A stretch of DNA of 64,000 bases. Origin: UBA4582 sp047630175. Lineage in GTDB: Bacteria > Pseudomonadota > Gammaproteobacteria > Pseudomonadales > Azotimanducaceae. The position numbers and the translations under genes are program-made. This document shows, in pieces, positions 1 to 8,144 of the stretch (its first letter is position 1; each line of letters opens with the position of its first letter). The DNA is taken from contig JBLHVI010000003.1 of assembly GCA_047630175.1 (NCBI GenBank), positions 62,001 through 126,000 of the forward strand, read 5' to 3'. The notes under the pieces were generated by a model. That model did not search any database and was not told the origin of the DNA. It saw only the letters and a list, made by a program, of their open reading frames with translations.

Positions 1-1
1 T

Positions 2-220
2 GTTGCTGCGGAAACCGACTTGGAAGGACTGACCGCACGAGAAATTGAGGTTCTGCAACTCATCGCAAGGGGTTGCAAGGGGAGTGAAGTTGCTAGTTTG
101 CTGGCAGTGGCCAGAAGTACGGTTGCCTCTCATATCAAGAGCATTTATCAAAAGCTGGATATTCACAACCGGGCTGAAGCAGCAGCGGCCGCAGTCCGAC
201 TCAATCTCTACAAGCCCTAG
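2..220 (+). CDS. LuxR-family transcriptional regulator, C-terminal part (cut by window edge)
   Basis: The reading frame is open from the first bases of the window, so only the C-terminal DNA-binding part is seen. It starts with an L-T-x-R-E-x-E-V-L motif and continues through a helix-turn-helix containing S-T-V-A-S-H-I-K-S-I-Y-Q-K-L, which is the GerE/LuxR signature for DNA recognition. The end (N-R-A-E-A, then a short tail) is typical of NarL/FixJ response regulators and of stand-alone LuxR proteins. Whether a receiver or ligand-binding domain lies upstream cannot be seen. It ends 41 bases before the dioxygenase gene on the same strand, so it may regulate or be co-transcribed with it (inference). 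Confidence 0.85.
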   Translation, partial: VAAETDLEGLTAREIEVLQLIARGCKGSEVASLLAVARSTVASHIKSIYQKLDIHNRAEAAAAAVRLNLYKP

Positions 221-261
221 TTTCAGCGTAAAGGGCATCAATAATTAACCTTTGGATAGTT

Positions 262-1122
262 ATGAATCATTTGGAACTACGACCACATCAAGGTGCAGGC
301 GTCGAGGTGCTTGGTATTGATCTCAAGCAGGTAGACGATGTGACGTTGATGAGTATTAAGCAGGCGTATGCAGACTACGGTGTCGTTTTTTTTCGTGGAC
401 AGGCTCTGGACGAAGAAAGTCATATTGCGCTGGCAAGTAGGTTCGGGAAAATCAATATCAACCGCTTTTTTACCGCTCATCCGCATCATCCTGAGATTGC
501 GATGGTGGTGAAAGAGGCAGATCAAGAGACGAATATTGGCGGTGGCTGGCATACCGATCACTCTTACGATAAAGACCCTGCTATGGGTAGTATCTTGGTC
601 GCCAAGAGCTTGCCGCCGACGGGTGGTGATACTTGCTTCGTAAGTATGTACGACGCCTTTAATGGACTGTCAGACGGCCTTAAGAAAACGCTGCGCGGTC
701 TAAATGCAGTCCATTCAGCACGTCATATTTTTGGTGCCGGGGCGGGCTATGCGGAGAATGCCGAGGCAGGTGACGACAGAATTAGTAATGCGACTGCTGT
801 CGATGCGTTGGAAGACCCGATACACCCTGTCGTGATCAAACATCCTTTGTCCGGTAAGGAAGCGCTGTATGTAAATCCCGGGTTCACGTTGAGCTTTGAA
901 GGCTGGACAGCCGAGGAGTCCATGCCCTTATTGCAATACTTGTATACCCAAGCAGTTCAGCCGCACTATGTTGGTCGTTTTGTTTGGCGGCCCGGTTCTG
1001 TTGCCTTTTGGGATAACCGGGCGACATGGCATTTTGCACAGAACGACTATCAGGGGATGCGCAGAGAAATGCATCGAATCACTATCGACGGCTGTCCGTT
1101 GGAAGGCTCTGTAATTTCTTAG
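262..1122 (+). CDS. TauD/TfdA-family Fe(II)/2-oxoglutarate dioxygenase
   Basis: A 286-residue protein of the usual TauD length. The iron ligands are visible: H97 and D99 in W-H-T-D-H, and the distal H257 in T-W-H-F-A. R272 in R-R-E-M-H-R sits 15 residues after the distal His, the spacing of the 2-oxoglutarate-binding Arg in TauD. Family members hydroxylate small sulfonates, aryloxyalkanoates or similar carboxylated substrates, releasing succinate and CO2; the substrate here cannot be told from sequence. It follows the LuxR-type gene closely and precedes glnN, so a nutrient-scavenging role is possible but unproven. The ATG start is preceded by only a weak ribosome-binding site. Confidence 0.88.
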   Translation: MNHLELRPHQGAGVEVLGIDLKQVDDVTLMSIKQAYADYGVVFFRGQALDEESHIALASRFGKININRFFTAHPHHPEIAMVVKEADQETNIGGGWHTDHSYDKDPAMGSILVAKSLPPTGGDTCFVSMYDAFNGLSDGLKKTLRGLNAVHSARHIFGAGAGYAENAEAGDDRISNATAVDALEDPIHPVVIKHPLSGKEALYVNPGFTLSFEGWTAEESMPLLQYLYTQAVQPHYVGRFVWRPGSVAFWDNRATWHFAQNDYQGMRREMHRITIDGCPLEGSVIS

Positions 1123-1289
1123 CGCTCTCCATGACGGCTTCAGCAGCGTTTTCTTTGCGAGCGCTTCAGTCCGGGTAGGCGCTCGGCCTCAACATGGTCT
1201 GATTTTTGCTTCTGATAACGGAGCGGTTTTGCAGCATAAAGACTGGAATCAAAACTGAACCTGAAACGTCAACACAGAAGGAAGCGAAC

Positions 1290-3464
1290 GTGAGTGGAAA
1301 TGAAGCACGCATGCAGGCGATTTACCAAATTACTAATCGAGAACCCGTGGAGGTTTTATCGCCGGGGCAGTTGAGTGATCTCTGGGCGTGCGACGTATTT
1401 AATCTGGCGAAGATGGAAGAGTCGCTGTCGAAGTCTGCTTTCAAAGAATTTAAGAAAACCATGCATACGGGTTCTGTGTTGGATGCAGCCACTGCAGACA
1501 TGGTTGCCGCCGCGATGAAAACCTGGGCCATGTCGAAGGGCGTAAAATTCTTCTCTCACATCTTCTATCCGATGACCAACGCTACCGCTGAGAAACATGA
1601 TGCGTTTATCATCACAAACTCCGATGGCGGGGCGATCAGCACTTTTACCGGTAGTCTACTAATCAAGGGTGAACCGGATGGTTCATCTTTCCCAAACGGC
1701 AGCCTGCGAACCACTAACGCGGCGCGTGGTTACACCGCTTGGGACCCGACCAGTCCTGCTTACATTATGCATACTGCTAATGGTTCAACGTTGATGATCC
1801 CTAGTGTTTTTATGGCTTGGACCGGTGAGTCGTTAGACAAAAAGATTCCCTTGCTGCGCTCTAACGCCGCGATGAATAGTGCAGCGCAGAAAGTCCTACG
1901 TTTGATGGGTGAAACGGACATTGCCACGTTGAACTCAAGCTGTGGCGCAGAGCAAGAGTACTTTCTGATCGACATGAATTTCGCCAATGCCCGACCCGAT
2001 CTGCTGTTGGCCGGACGCACGTTGTTTGGCGCGGCCCCCGCGAAGGGTCAGCAATTTGACGATCATTACTTTGGTGCCATCCCTGAGCGTGTTCAAGTCT
2101 TTATGCAGGATTTTGAAGACCAGTTGTACAGGCTGGGTATTCCGGCGAAAACCCATCACAACGAGGTCGCACCTGGCCAGTTCGAAATCGCTCCCTACTT
2201 TGAAGCGGCCAATGTCGCTGCCGACCACCAGCAACTGATGATGACGACCATGAAGGCCACGGCGAAGCGCCATGGTTTTATGTGTCTGCTGCACGAGAAA
2301 CCCTTCGCTGGCCTTAACGGTTCGGGTAAACACGTGAATTGGTCGGTGGGTAACTCAACCCAGGGAAATCTGCTTGATCCAGGCGAGACGCCCCACGACA
2401 ATCTAAATTTTCTGCTCTTTTGTGGTGCAGTTATTCGTGGGGTTCACCTTTATGGACCATTGCTACGCGCCGTTATTGCTTCTGCAGCCAATGACCATCG
2501 CTTAGGCGCCAACGAGGCCCCGCCGGCCATTTTATCCGTTTATTTGGGTGATCAGCTTGAAGCAGTTTTTGATGATATCAAGCAAGGCAAATTGACAGGT
2601 TCAACAAGCGGCGGTGAAATGGACCTTGGTTTGTCTCAAATTCTGAAATTCAGCCGTGATCCAGGTGACCGTAATCGTACCTCGCCATTTGCCTTCACCG
2701 GCAATCGCTTCGAGTTCCGTGCCGTCGGCTCTTCGCAGTCTGTTTCCGGTCCTCTGGTGGCGATGAACACGATGCTGGCTGATTCGCTGAACTGGATTGC
2801 TGAGCAGTTAGCGCCTGAGTTAGCCTCAGGCACCAGTCAAGCCGAAGCGGTGATTAAGGTGCTGAAGACACTAATGGAAGCCCATGGCAACGTTGTGTTC
2901 GGCGGCGACGGTTATTCACCAGATTGGCATCGTATGGCAGTGGAAGAACGCGGTCTGAAGAACATTCCGACGACTGCTGATGCCTTGCCGGCGTTCAAAG
3001 ATGATTACATCATTAAGCTCTTCGAGACTACAGGTGTCTTGTCAGGCGTCGAATTGGCAAGTCGTTTTGAGGTTTACGCCGAACAATACCTGTTGTCTAT
3101 TGAGGTCGAAGCGAAGCTTGTAGTCGATATGGCAACAACGCTTATCTATCCTGCTGCGATTAGCTACCTTGCGGAAATCGCCCACACCGCGGTGAGCCTC
3201 AAGGAAATGGGCATTGACGTTGATATTTCGGTTGCTAAGTCCGTCACCGCTTGCACTAACGGCATGATGGCAGCGGTATCAATACTGGCAGAGGCGACGG
3301 CTAAGCATGACTTTGACACCGTAGAGGCCCATATGAATTTTTGCGCTGGTACGATCTGTGATCTGATGCTTGATGTGCGGGCCTTCGCTGACGAGTTGGA
3401 GGGACTTGTCGCCGATTCGCTATGGCCTCTGCCCAAGTACCAGGAAATGTTGTTTATCCGCTAG
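1290..3464 (+). CDS. glnN: Type III glutamine synthetase
   Basis: ATP-dependent condensation of ammonia and glutamate to glutamine. The length (724 residues) and motifs are those of the large GS III class, not the ~470-residue GlnA: an N-terminal N-R-E-P-V, then F-Y-P-M-T-N-A-T-A-E-K-H, K-G-E-P-D-G-S-S-F-P-N-G, and N-E-V-A-P-G-Q-F-E followed by N-G-S-G-K-H. I chose the GTG at 1290 because an A-G-A-A-G-G-A-A-G stretch lies just upstream and the resulting start matches family N-termini; the open frame extends back to 1206. A strong terminator follows. GS III is often used under nitrogen limitation, and the next two genes (DUF1538 and a PII-like protein) fit a nitrogen-related cluster. Confidence 0.95.
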   Translation: MSGNEARMQAIYQITNREPVEVLSPGQLSDLWACDVFNLAKMEESLSKSAFKEFKKTMHTGSVLDAATADMVAAAMKTWAMSKGVKFFSHIFYPMTNATAEKHDAFIITNSDGGAISTFTGSLLIKGEPDGSSFPNGSLRTTNAARGYTAWDPTSPAYIMHTANGSTLMIPSVFMAWTGESLDKKIPLLRSNAAMNSAAQKVLRLMGETDIATLNSSCGAEQEYFLIDMNFANARPDLLLAGRTLFGAAPAKGQQFDDHYFGAIPERVQVFMQDFEDQLYRLGIPAKTHHNEVAPGQFEIAPYFEAANVAADHQQLMMTTMKATAKRHGFMCLLHEKPFAGLNGSGKHVNWSVGNSTQGNLLDPGETPHDNLNFLLFCGAVIRGVHLYGPLLRAVIASAANDHRLGANEAPPAILSVYLGDQLEAVFDDIKQGKLTGSTSGGEMDLGLSQILKFSRDPGDRNRTSPFAFTGNRFEFRAVGSSQSVSGPLVAMNTMLADSLNWIAEQLAPELASGTSQAEAVIKVLKTLMEAHGNVVFGGDGYSPDWHRMAVEERGLKNIPTTADALPAFKDDYIIKLFETTGVLSGVELASRFEVYAEQYLLSIEVEAKLVVDMATTLIYPAAISYLAEIAHTAVSLKEMGIDVDISVAKSVTACTNGMMAAVSILAEATAKHDFDTVEAHMNFCAGTICDLMLDVRAFADELEGLVADSLWPLPKYQEMLFIR

Positions 3465-3481
3465 GCGTTATTGATACCGCA

Positions 3482-3510
3482 CAAGGCCCCAGTTTGGGGC
3501 CTTGTTTTTT
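3482..3510 (+). terminator. Rho-independent terminator after glnN
   Basis: A perfect 9-bp stem (CAAGGCCCC at 3482-3490 with GGGGCCTTG at 3496-3504), a 5-base loop and a following T tract. It separates glnN from the DUF1538 gene, so the two are probably separate transcription units. Confidence 0.93.
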
Positions 3511-3583
3511 CTGTTGGTATGTTTTGTGAAGGAACCAGCGCGTATGATCAAGCCATTCATCATGCAACCTAAGTTCTGCCTAT

Positions 3584-5461
3584 ATGCCTTTGGATAATGC
3601 CCCATCTAAAACTGTTCAGATTGGATTTCGTGGCGCGTGGGCGATTTTAATGCCGTACCTGCGCGAAAAGTTCTTTGAGCAGATCAAGTCCATCTGGTTT
3701 ATTGTTTTCTATCTGTTGTTCTTTCAGATTGTCGTGCTGGGCTTTCCTATTGTTCATGCCAGCACAATCGCTGCGGGTATCGCGGTGGTCGCTATCGGCC
3801 TAACATTTTTCATGGAGGGGTTGCGGGTTGGGTTGATGCCGCTTGGCGAAATGCTCGGAGCTGTGTTGCCACGTAATTCAAGTTTGCCCGTTATTCTGGG
3901 TTTTTCCTTTGTACTCGGTCTGGGTGCGACTTTTGCAGAGCCCGCCATTGCGGTGTTGCGTGCGGCTGGTGCGGGTGTGCATCCGGCTGACGCGCCCCTG
4001 CTGTATAGTTTGCTTAACGACTTTGCCGATCAACTAGTGGCGAGCGTTGGCATTGGTGTCGGTTGCGCTGTGTTATTGGGAGTGCTGCGCTTTTTCTATG
4101 GCTGGCCATTAAAATACCTCATCATCCCCGGGGTGGGTGCGCTCATAATCTTGACGATTGTGGCCAATTTTGACCCTGTGCTGCAGCCTATTCTTGGGCT
4201 CGCATGGGACTGCGGCGCAGTAACGACAGGTCCTGTAACGGTGCCGCTTGTGCTGGCGCTTGGGGTCGGCGTCTGTCGCATCGTTGGTGGTGGAGATGTT
4301 AAAGACGCTGGCTTTGGCATTGTTACTCTGGCGTCGTTGTTTCCTATTCTGGCGGTACTCATCCTGGCGTTCTATCACGCTGGAGCGCAAGATTATTATG
4401 GTGCTGCTGACTATCAGGGGCTGCCAATCGCGCAGGTAGATGACGTTGCGCCCGCAGTTTCAATTGCTGCGACAGGCGGTATTACCCCGTTAGAGTTTCA
4501 AACTTTCGTACTTCAAAAAAAACTGTCAGATGACTTTGATGTCTACTTTGAAGGCGGCGAGCAATTCTTACGAGACGGTAGTATTGTGCTCCGCGATCCG
4601 ACCATCGTATTAAAGAAGAGCCAGGCTCGTGTGTCAGATGTTGTCACCGGCAACGCTTGGGATCCGGACATGGATATTGTGGCGACTATGAAGCTCGCCA
4701 TGTTAGATGCGTTGCGTGCCATCATTCCGTTGTGCTTGTTTTTGTTGATCTCTCTTAAGCTCGTATTGCGTGATCGTATCCGCAATCTCGATGAAATAGT
4801 TATCGGTATTGGCCTTGCAGTCGTGGGAATGGCGCTATTTTTATCCGGTATTCTTATAGGGTTATCACCACTGGGTTCTCAATTAGGGAGTAATGTCCCG
4901 GCCACTTTTACGCTGATTACCCCTTGGGGCATGAGCGGCATTGCGGGTCCTTTGTTTGAGGGCAGCAACACTGGCAAGTATGTGGCTATGTTGTTTGGTC
5001 TATTTTTGGGTTATGGCGCAACGCTGGCAGAGCCGGCGTTGAATGCGTTGGGTGAGACCGTTGAAAAAATCACCGTTGGTGCGTTTCGAAAGAAACTGTT
5101 GATGCGTTCAGTCGCCGCTGGCGTTGCTTTGGGTATTGCTACGGGGGTTGCAAAAATTTCATTCAATATTCCGTTGGCTTATCTGCTACTGCCGCCGTAC
5201 ATGGCGCTTATGCTGCTGACCATGATTTCAGACGAAGTGTTTGTCAATATCGCGTGGGACAGTGCCGGCGTCACAACGGGTCCCATCACTGTGCCGTTAG
5301 TGCTGGCCATGGGCTTGGGAATCGGCGCGAATGTGCCGGGCGTCATTGACGGTTTTGGTGTGTTGGCGCTGGCATCAGTAGGGCCCATCATTGTGGTGCT
5401 GTGTGTCGGACTGCTAGTCAGGAGTGGTCGGAAAACCAGTCAATACGGAGGTGCGCTCTGA
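3584..5461 (+). CDS. DUF1538 polytopic membrane protein, internally duplicated
   Basis: A 625-residue, very hydrophobic inner-membrane protein recognised as the DUF1538 family. It is made of two related halves. The first has G-A-T-F-A-E-P-A-I and A-W-D-C-G-A-V-T-T-G-P-V-T-V-P-L; the second has G-A-T-L-A-E-P-A-L and A-W-D-S-A-G-V-T-T-G-P-I-T-V-P-L. A more polar linker at roughly residues 275-370 separates them. The paired E-P and T-T-G-P motifs inside membrane segments look like a substrate- or ion-binding site formed by pseudo-symmetric halves, as in many transporters (inference). The stop overlaps the start of the PII-like gene by one base, showing tight translational coupling. No substrate is established that I can name. 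Confidence 0.88.
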   Translation: MPLDNAPSKTVQIGFRGAWAILMPYLREKFFEQIKSIWFIVFYLLFFQIVVLGFPIVHASTIAAGIAVVAIGLTFFMEGLRVGLMPLGEMLGAVLPRNSSLPVILGFSFVLGLGATFAEPAIAVLRAAGAGVHPADAPLLYSLLNDFADQLVASVGIGVGCAVLLGVLRFFYGWPLKYLIIPGVGALIILTIVANFDPVLQPILGLAWDCGAVTTGPVTVPLVLALGVGVCRIVGGGDVKDAGFGIVTLASLFPILAVLILAFYHAGAQDYYGAADYQGLPIAQVDDVAPAVSIAATGGITPLEFQTFVLQKKLSDDFDVYFEGGEQFLRDGSIVLRDPTIVLKKSQARVSDVVTGNAWDPDMDIVATMKLAMLDALRAIIPLCLFLLISLKLVLRDRIRNLDEIVIGIGLAVVGMALFLSGILIGLSPLGSQLGSNVPATFTLITPWGMSGIAGPLFEGSNTGKYVAMLFGLFLGYGATLAEPALNALGETVEKITVGAFRKKLLMRSVAAGVALGIATGVAKISFNIPLAYLLLPPYMALMLLTMISDEVFVNIAWDSAGVTTGPITVPLVLAMGLGIGANVPGVIDGFGVLALASVGPIIVVLCVGLLVRSGRKTSQYGGAL

Positions 5462-6717
5462 TGGAGTTTTGCAAGCGCGCGAACGTGTCTATTGTTACGG
5501 CTATTCTGCCGGTCGCTAGGGCTGCTCAGGTGATTGAGGGATTGTTCGAGCTTGGCGAGCAAAGTGCACTTCTGTTTAACGCCCGAGGCACTGTGATCCG
5601 CGATCGTTGGTACCAAAGTTTCGTGCCCGTGATAAGTCCTGAGCTGGAATATCTGCAATTTTTAGTGCCTGATCCAGAAGTAGACGCCATTATAGAGTGC
5701 ATTATCACGCACGGTCAGTTGCAGCTTTCCAGTGCTGGCGCGGTCTTCTCTGTGCCTTGTGATGAGGTGGAGTATGGCAGTGATTTTGCGCTGTGGGCGA
5801 AAGTGGATGACTCATCGGGTATCAATGAGTCTATGGGCATGAAGGAAAATCTCACGGCGATTTTTTGTATTGTTCAATCCGCTCAGGTTGATGCAATATC
5901 TCGCGCGGCAATGAATGCCGGGGCTCACGGTCCTGCTATTTTCTATAGCGAAGGTCGAGGGCTCAGGGATCGCCTTGGTTGGTTGAAGATTACCAAAAAA
6001 GGCGTGAAAGAAGTCATAGTGGTGATTGTTGATAACGTTGACAAGATCGCCGTTACCGAGGCGATCATCGAAGCAGGCAGGTTGGGCTTACCTGGTCGCG
6101 GATTCTTGTACCGGATGCCAGTTCAAAAGGGCCTGATTAATCTGCCTTCCATCGTGGGTAATCGGGGTAACTCGGCGAGCATGCAGCAGGTTGTTGCAGC
6201 GATCGACAACATTAAAGGCTCAACCGACTGGCGTGACGAGAGCGTGATTGAGTTGGGTAAGGCCGGTAAAGGTGCGGGGCTAAATTTGTTCAATCAAATT
6301 AAGAAGCGTACATGGCTAACGCGTCAGGTGTGTCTTGGTTGTGTTGTCGCTCGGAAACATACGGATTTGTTGCTCGACGCCATGCTGGCTGCGGGTGCCA
6401 CTGGCGCTAACGTGAGTTTTGCTCGATTTATTGAAGCTGAATCAGAAACCACCGCTGCGGGTCGACGTCTCAATCATGAAAGTGGTTTTGTGCGCTGCAT
6501 ACTTAGTCAAACCAGTGCTGAGAAAGTTAAAACAGCGATAAAAAATGCTTGTATGGAGAATAATATTAGCGACGCTTTTATTTTCATTCAGCCGGTGACT
6601 CGAGCATTCACTTATCAAGCGCCAACGATTGCCGATCGTGATGCAAGGTTATACAGGGGTGCGCCCATCGACGAACCCACTGCTGGTTCGCATAGCCAAA
6701 AAGACCGCGAGTCCTAA
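5461..6717 (+). CDS. Three tandem PII-like units in one chain, coupled to DUF1538
   Basis: A 418-residue soluble protein. The ATG at 5461 overlaps the DUF1538 stop by one base; a longer open frame is ignored for that reason. Three units with a PII/GlnB-like beta-alpha-beta pattern can be aligned by eye: about residues 8-100, 130-221 and 287-380. The middle one is clearest, with T-A-I-F-C-I-V, then G-R-G-L-R-D-R, V-I-V-V-I-V and G-R-G-F-L-Y-R-M. PII proteins are homotrimers of ~112-residue units that sense ATP/ADP and 2-oxoglutarate and gate partner membrane proteins. Here three units in one polypeptide could form a built-in trimer controlling the DUF1538 protein (inference). I see no canonical T-loop Tyr in the expected context. 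Confidence 0.78.
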   Translation: MEFCKRANVSIVTAILPVARAAQVIEGLFELGEQSALLFNARGTVIRDRWYQSFVPVISPELEYLQFLVPDPEVDAIIECIITHGQLQLSSAGAVFSVPCDEVEYGSDFALWAKVDDSSGINESMGMKENLTAIFCIVQSAQVDAISRAAMNAGAHGPAIFYSEGRGLRDRLGWLKITKKGVKEVIVVIVDNVDKIAVTEAIIEAGRLGLPGRGFLYRMPVQKGLINLPSIVGNRGNSASMQQVVAAIDNIKGSTDWRDESVIELGKAGKGAGLNLFNQIKKRTWLTRQVCLGCVVARKHTDLLLDAMLAAGATGANVSFARFIEAESETTAAGRRLNHESGFVRCILSQTSAEKVKTAIKNACMENNISDAFIFIQPVTRAFTYQAPTIADRDARLYRGAPIDEPTAGSHSQKDRES

Positions 6718-7662
6718 TTATCTCAGCCACCGTGGGCAGTGTCCGTACTTTTTATCTAGTGCTATCTCGGGCTATCTCGGGCTATCTCGGATTAACCGAC
6801 ACAATACATCCAGTGAATAAATGTTTAGATACTTGCGGTTAAAATCCTCAAGCTGGATGGTACAGCGCGGCCTTGCTAAATAGTTAGAAGATTTCTTCCG
6901 TGACGGTTCAATATCTAGCGCACTAACGCCCATCGATTCGCTATTTTTCGTTTATTGTTGGCATTCGAATGGCTTTCAGGGTGCTTAAATGAAACCGAGC
7001 TAAAAGCCTGTTTTACGACGCTGGATTGGGGTGTTATTGGCTGGCGTGCTAAAGGTGGATGACCCGGGGCGAGGGAGATACCTTGAAGAGCGATTGCTGC
7101 GAGTTTTTAATTGCTGGTGCAGGTATTTGATGACGCTCGCGTCGTGCATAGGAACCGGCAATCATGCCGATAGCTCTGCTTATTGGGTGCAGGACACTGA
7201 AGATACTTCTGACCAAGGCGATTCAATGCAAGTGAGTCCCAGTCGCCGTCTCGCGCTTATTCTTGAGTCAAGCGGCTGTGGGAGGTCCTCCTGCCACAGG
7301 CTCAGGCGGGTTCTTGCTGCTTTTAATGGTGAATTTGAGCAGCGCTGAGGTTAACGAAGCTGCGCTGGAGAAGGACGGTACTGGGTTTAAAGCCCAAATC
7401 GTTGTAACCGTCGATGAGATTCCTTCTACTGGTCGGGATGTGAATGGCAAAATCAACATTGCTAACAGTGTTATTCGTTCGATTTGCACAGCTGAAGGCG
7501 CGTTGTCGTAGGATTTGCTTGGTTTTCATGTTGCAGTCTGTGTGTAACGCCTATGAAAGTAGCATGTCTAAGTGATGTGCTTAGGTGTAGACTTCGCACC
7601 TTTTAATTTAGAAGCTCGACAATACCGCTACCCATTGCCGGGTAATCTGTTTTAAGAGGGCA
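6718..7662. other. 945-bp stretch without a convincing gene
   Basis: Apart from a 10-bp triplet repeat at 6761-6790, I see no gene here. Two open frames exist on the plus strand (7031-7348 and 7263-7511). The first contains a lipobox-like L-A-S-C and the second a short hydrophobic run, but neither has a recognisable family, a good ribosome-binding site or normal coding texture. They could be decayed remnants of one small exported protein. The promoter for tadA-purL presumably lies near the right end. Confidence 0.5.
6761..6790. repeat. Three perfect 10-bp tandem repeats
   Basis: The unit GCTATCTCGG is repeated exactly three times, 44 bases after the PII-like gene ends. It is not inside a recognised gene. 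Confidence 0.95.
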
Positions 7663-8142
7663 TTGACGATTAGTGTGACGCAGGACGACGAGTCCGACAG
7701 ACTGGCACAATGGATGGACTTGGCACTTGCCCAAGCAGGTCAGGCTGCGAGTCAGAATGAAGTGCCTATTGGCGCCGTGATTGTCCTCAATGGCGTGGTG
7801 ATCGGTGCTGGATTTAATCAAACCATTAGTCAATGCGACCCCACGGCACACGCAGAGATCGTCGCAATTCGGGCGGCAGCTACCTTGCTTGAAAATTATC
7901 GGTTAGTGGGCGCCGAGCTGTTCGTGACAATTGAGCCTTGTACAATGTGCGCCGGCGCGTTGGTGCAATCGAGAATTAAGCGGGTAATCTTTGGCGCGGC
8001 AGAGCCTAGGGCAGGCGCGCTTTGCTCATCTGCTCGCGTGCTAGAAAATCCGGGGCTCAACCATCGTGTTGATGTCGTGTCTGGCATACGTGCAGCGCAA
8101 GCAGCAAGGTTAATGTCAGACTTTTTTAAGGACAGGAGATAG
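7663..8142 (+). CDS. tadA: tRNA-specific adenosine-34 deaminase
   Basis: Converts the wobble adenosine of tRNA-Arg(ACG) to inosine. The 159-residue protein has the cytidine/deoxycytidylate-deaminase zinc site: H-A-E (zinc His and catalytic Glu) and P-C-T-M-C-A-G-A (two zinc cysteines). An N-P-x-type substrate region and the C-terminal D-F-F-K-x-R-R helix match TadA. The start is uncertain. The TTG at 7663 is only two bases from an A-A-G-A-G-G-G; the in-frame GTG at 7675 has spacing of about 14. It ends two bases before purL, and the two are surely co-transcribed. Confidence 0.93.
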   Translation: MTISVTQDDESDRLAQWMDLALAQAGQAASQNEVPIGAVIVLNGVVIGAGFNQTISQCDPTAHAEIVAIRAAATLLENYRLVGAELFVTIEPCTMCAGALVQSRIKRVIFGAAEPRAGALCSSARVLENPGLNHRVDVVSGIRAAQAARLMSDFFKDRR

Positions 8143-8144
8143 CT

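Noticed and set aside
1206..1289. Extension of glnN to 1206
   Set aside because: The extra N-terminus is not family-like and the GTG at 1290 has the good ribosome-binding site.
7031..7511. Two weak open frames in the 6.7-7.7 kb region
   Set aside because: No family, poor start signals; kept only as part of an unexplained region.
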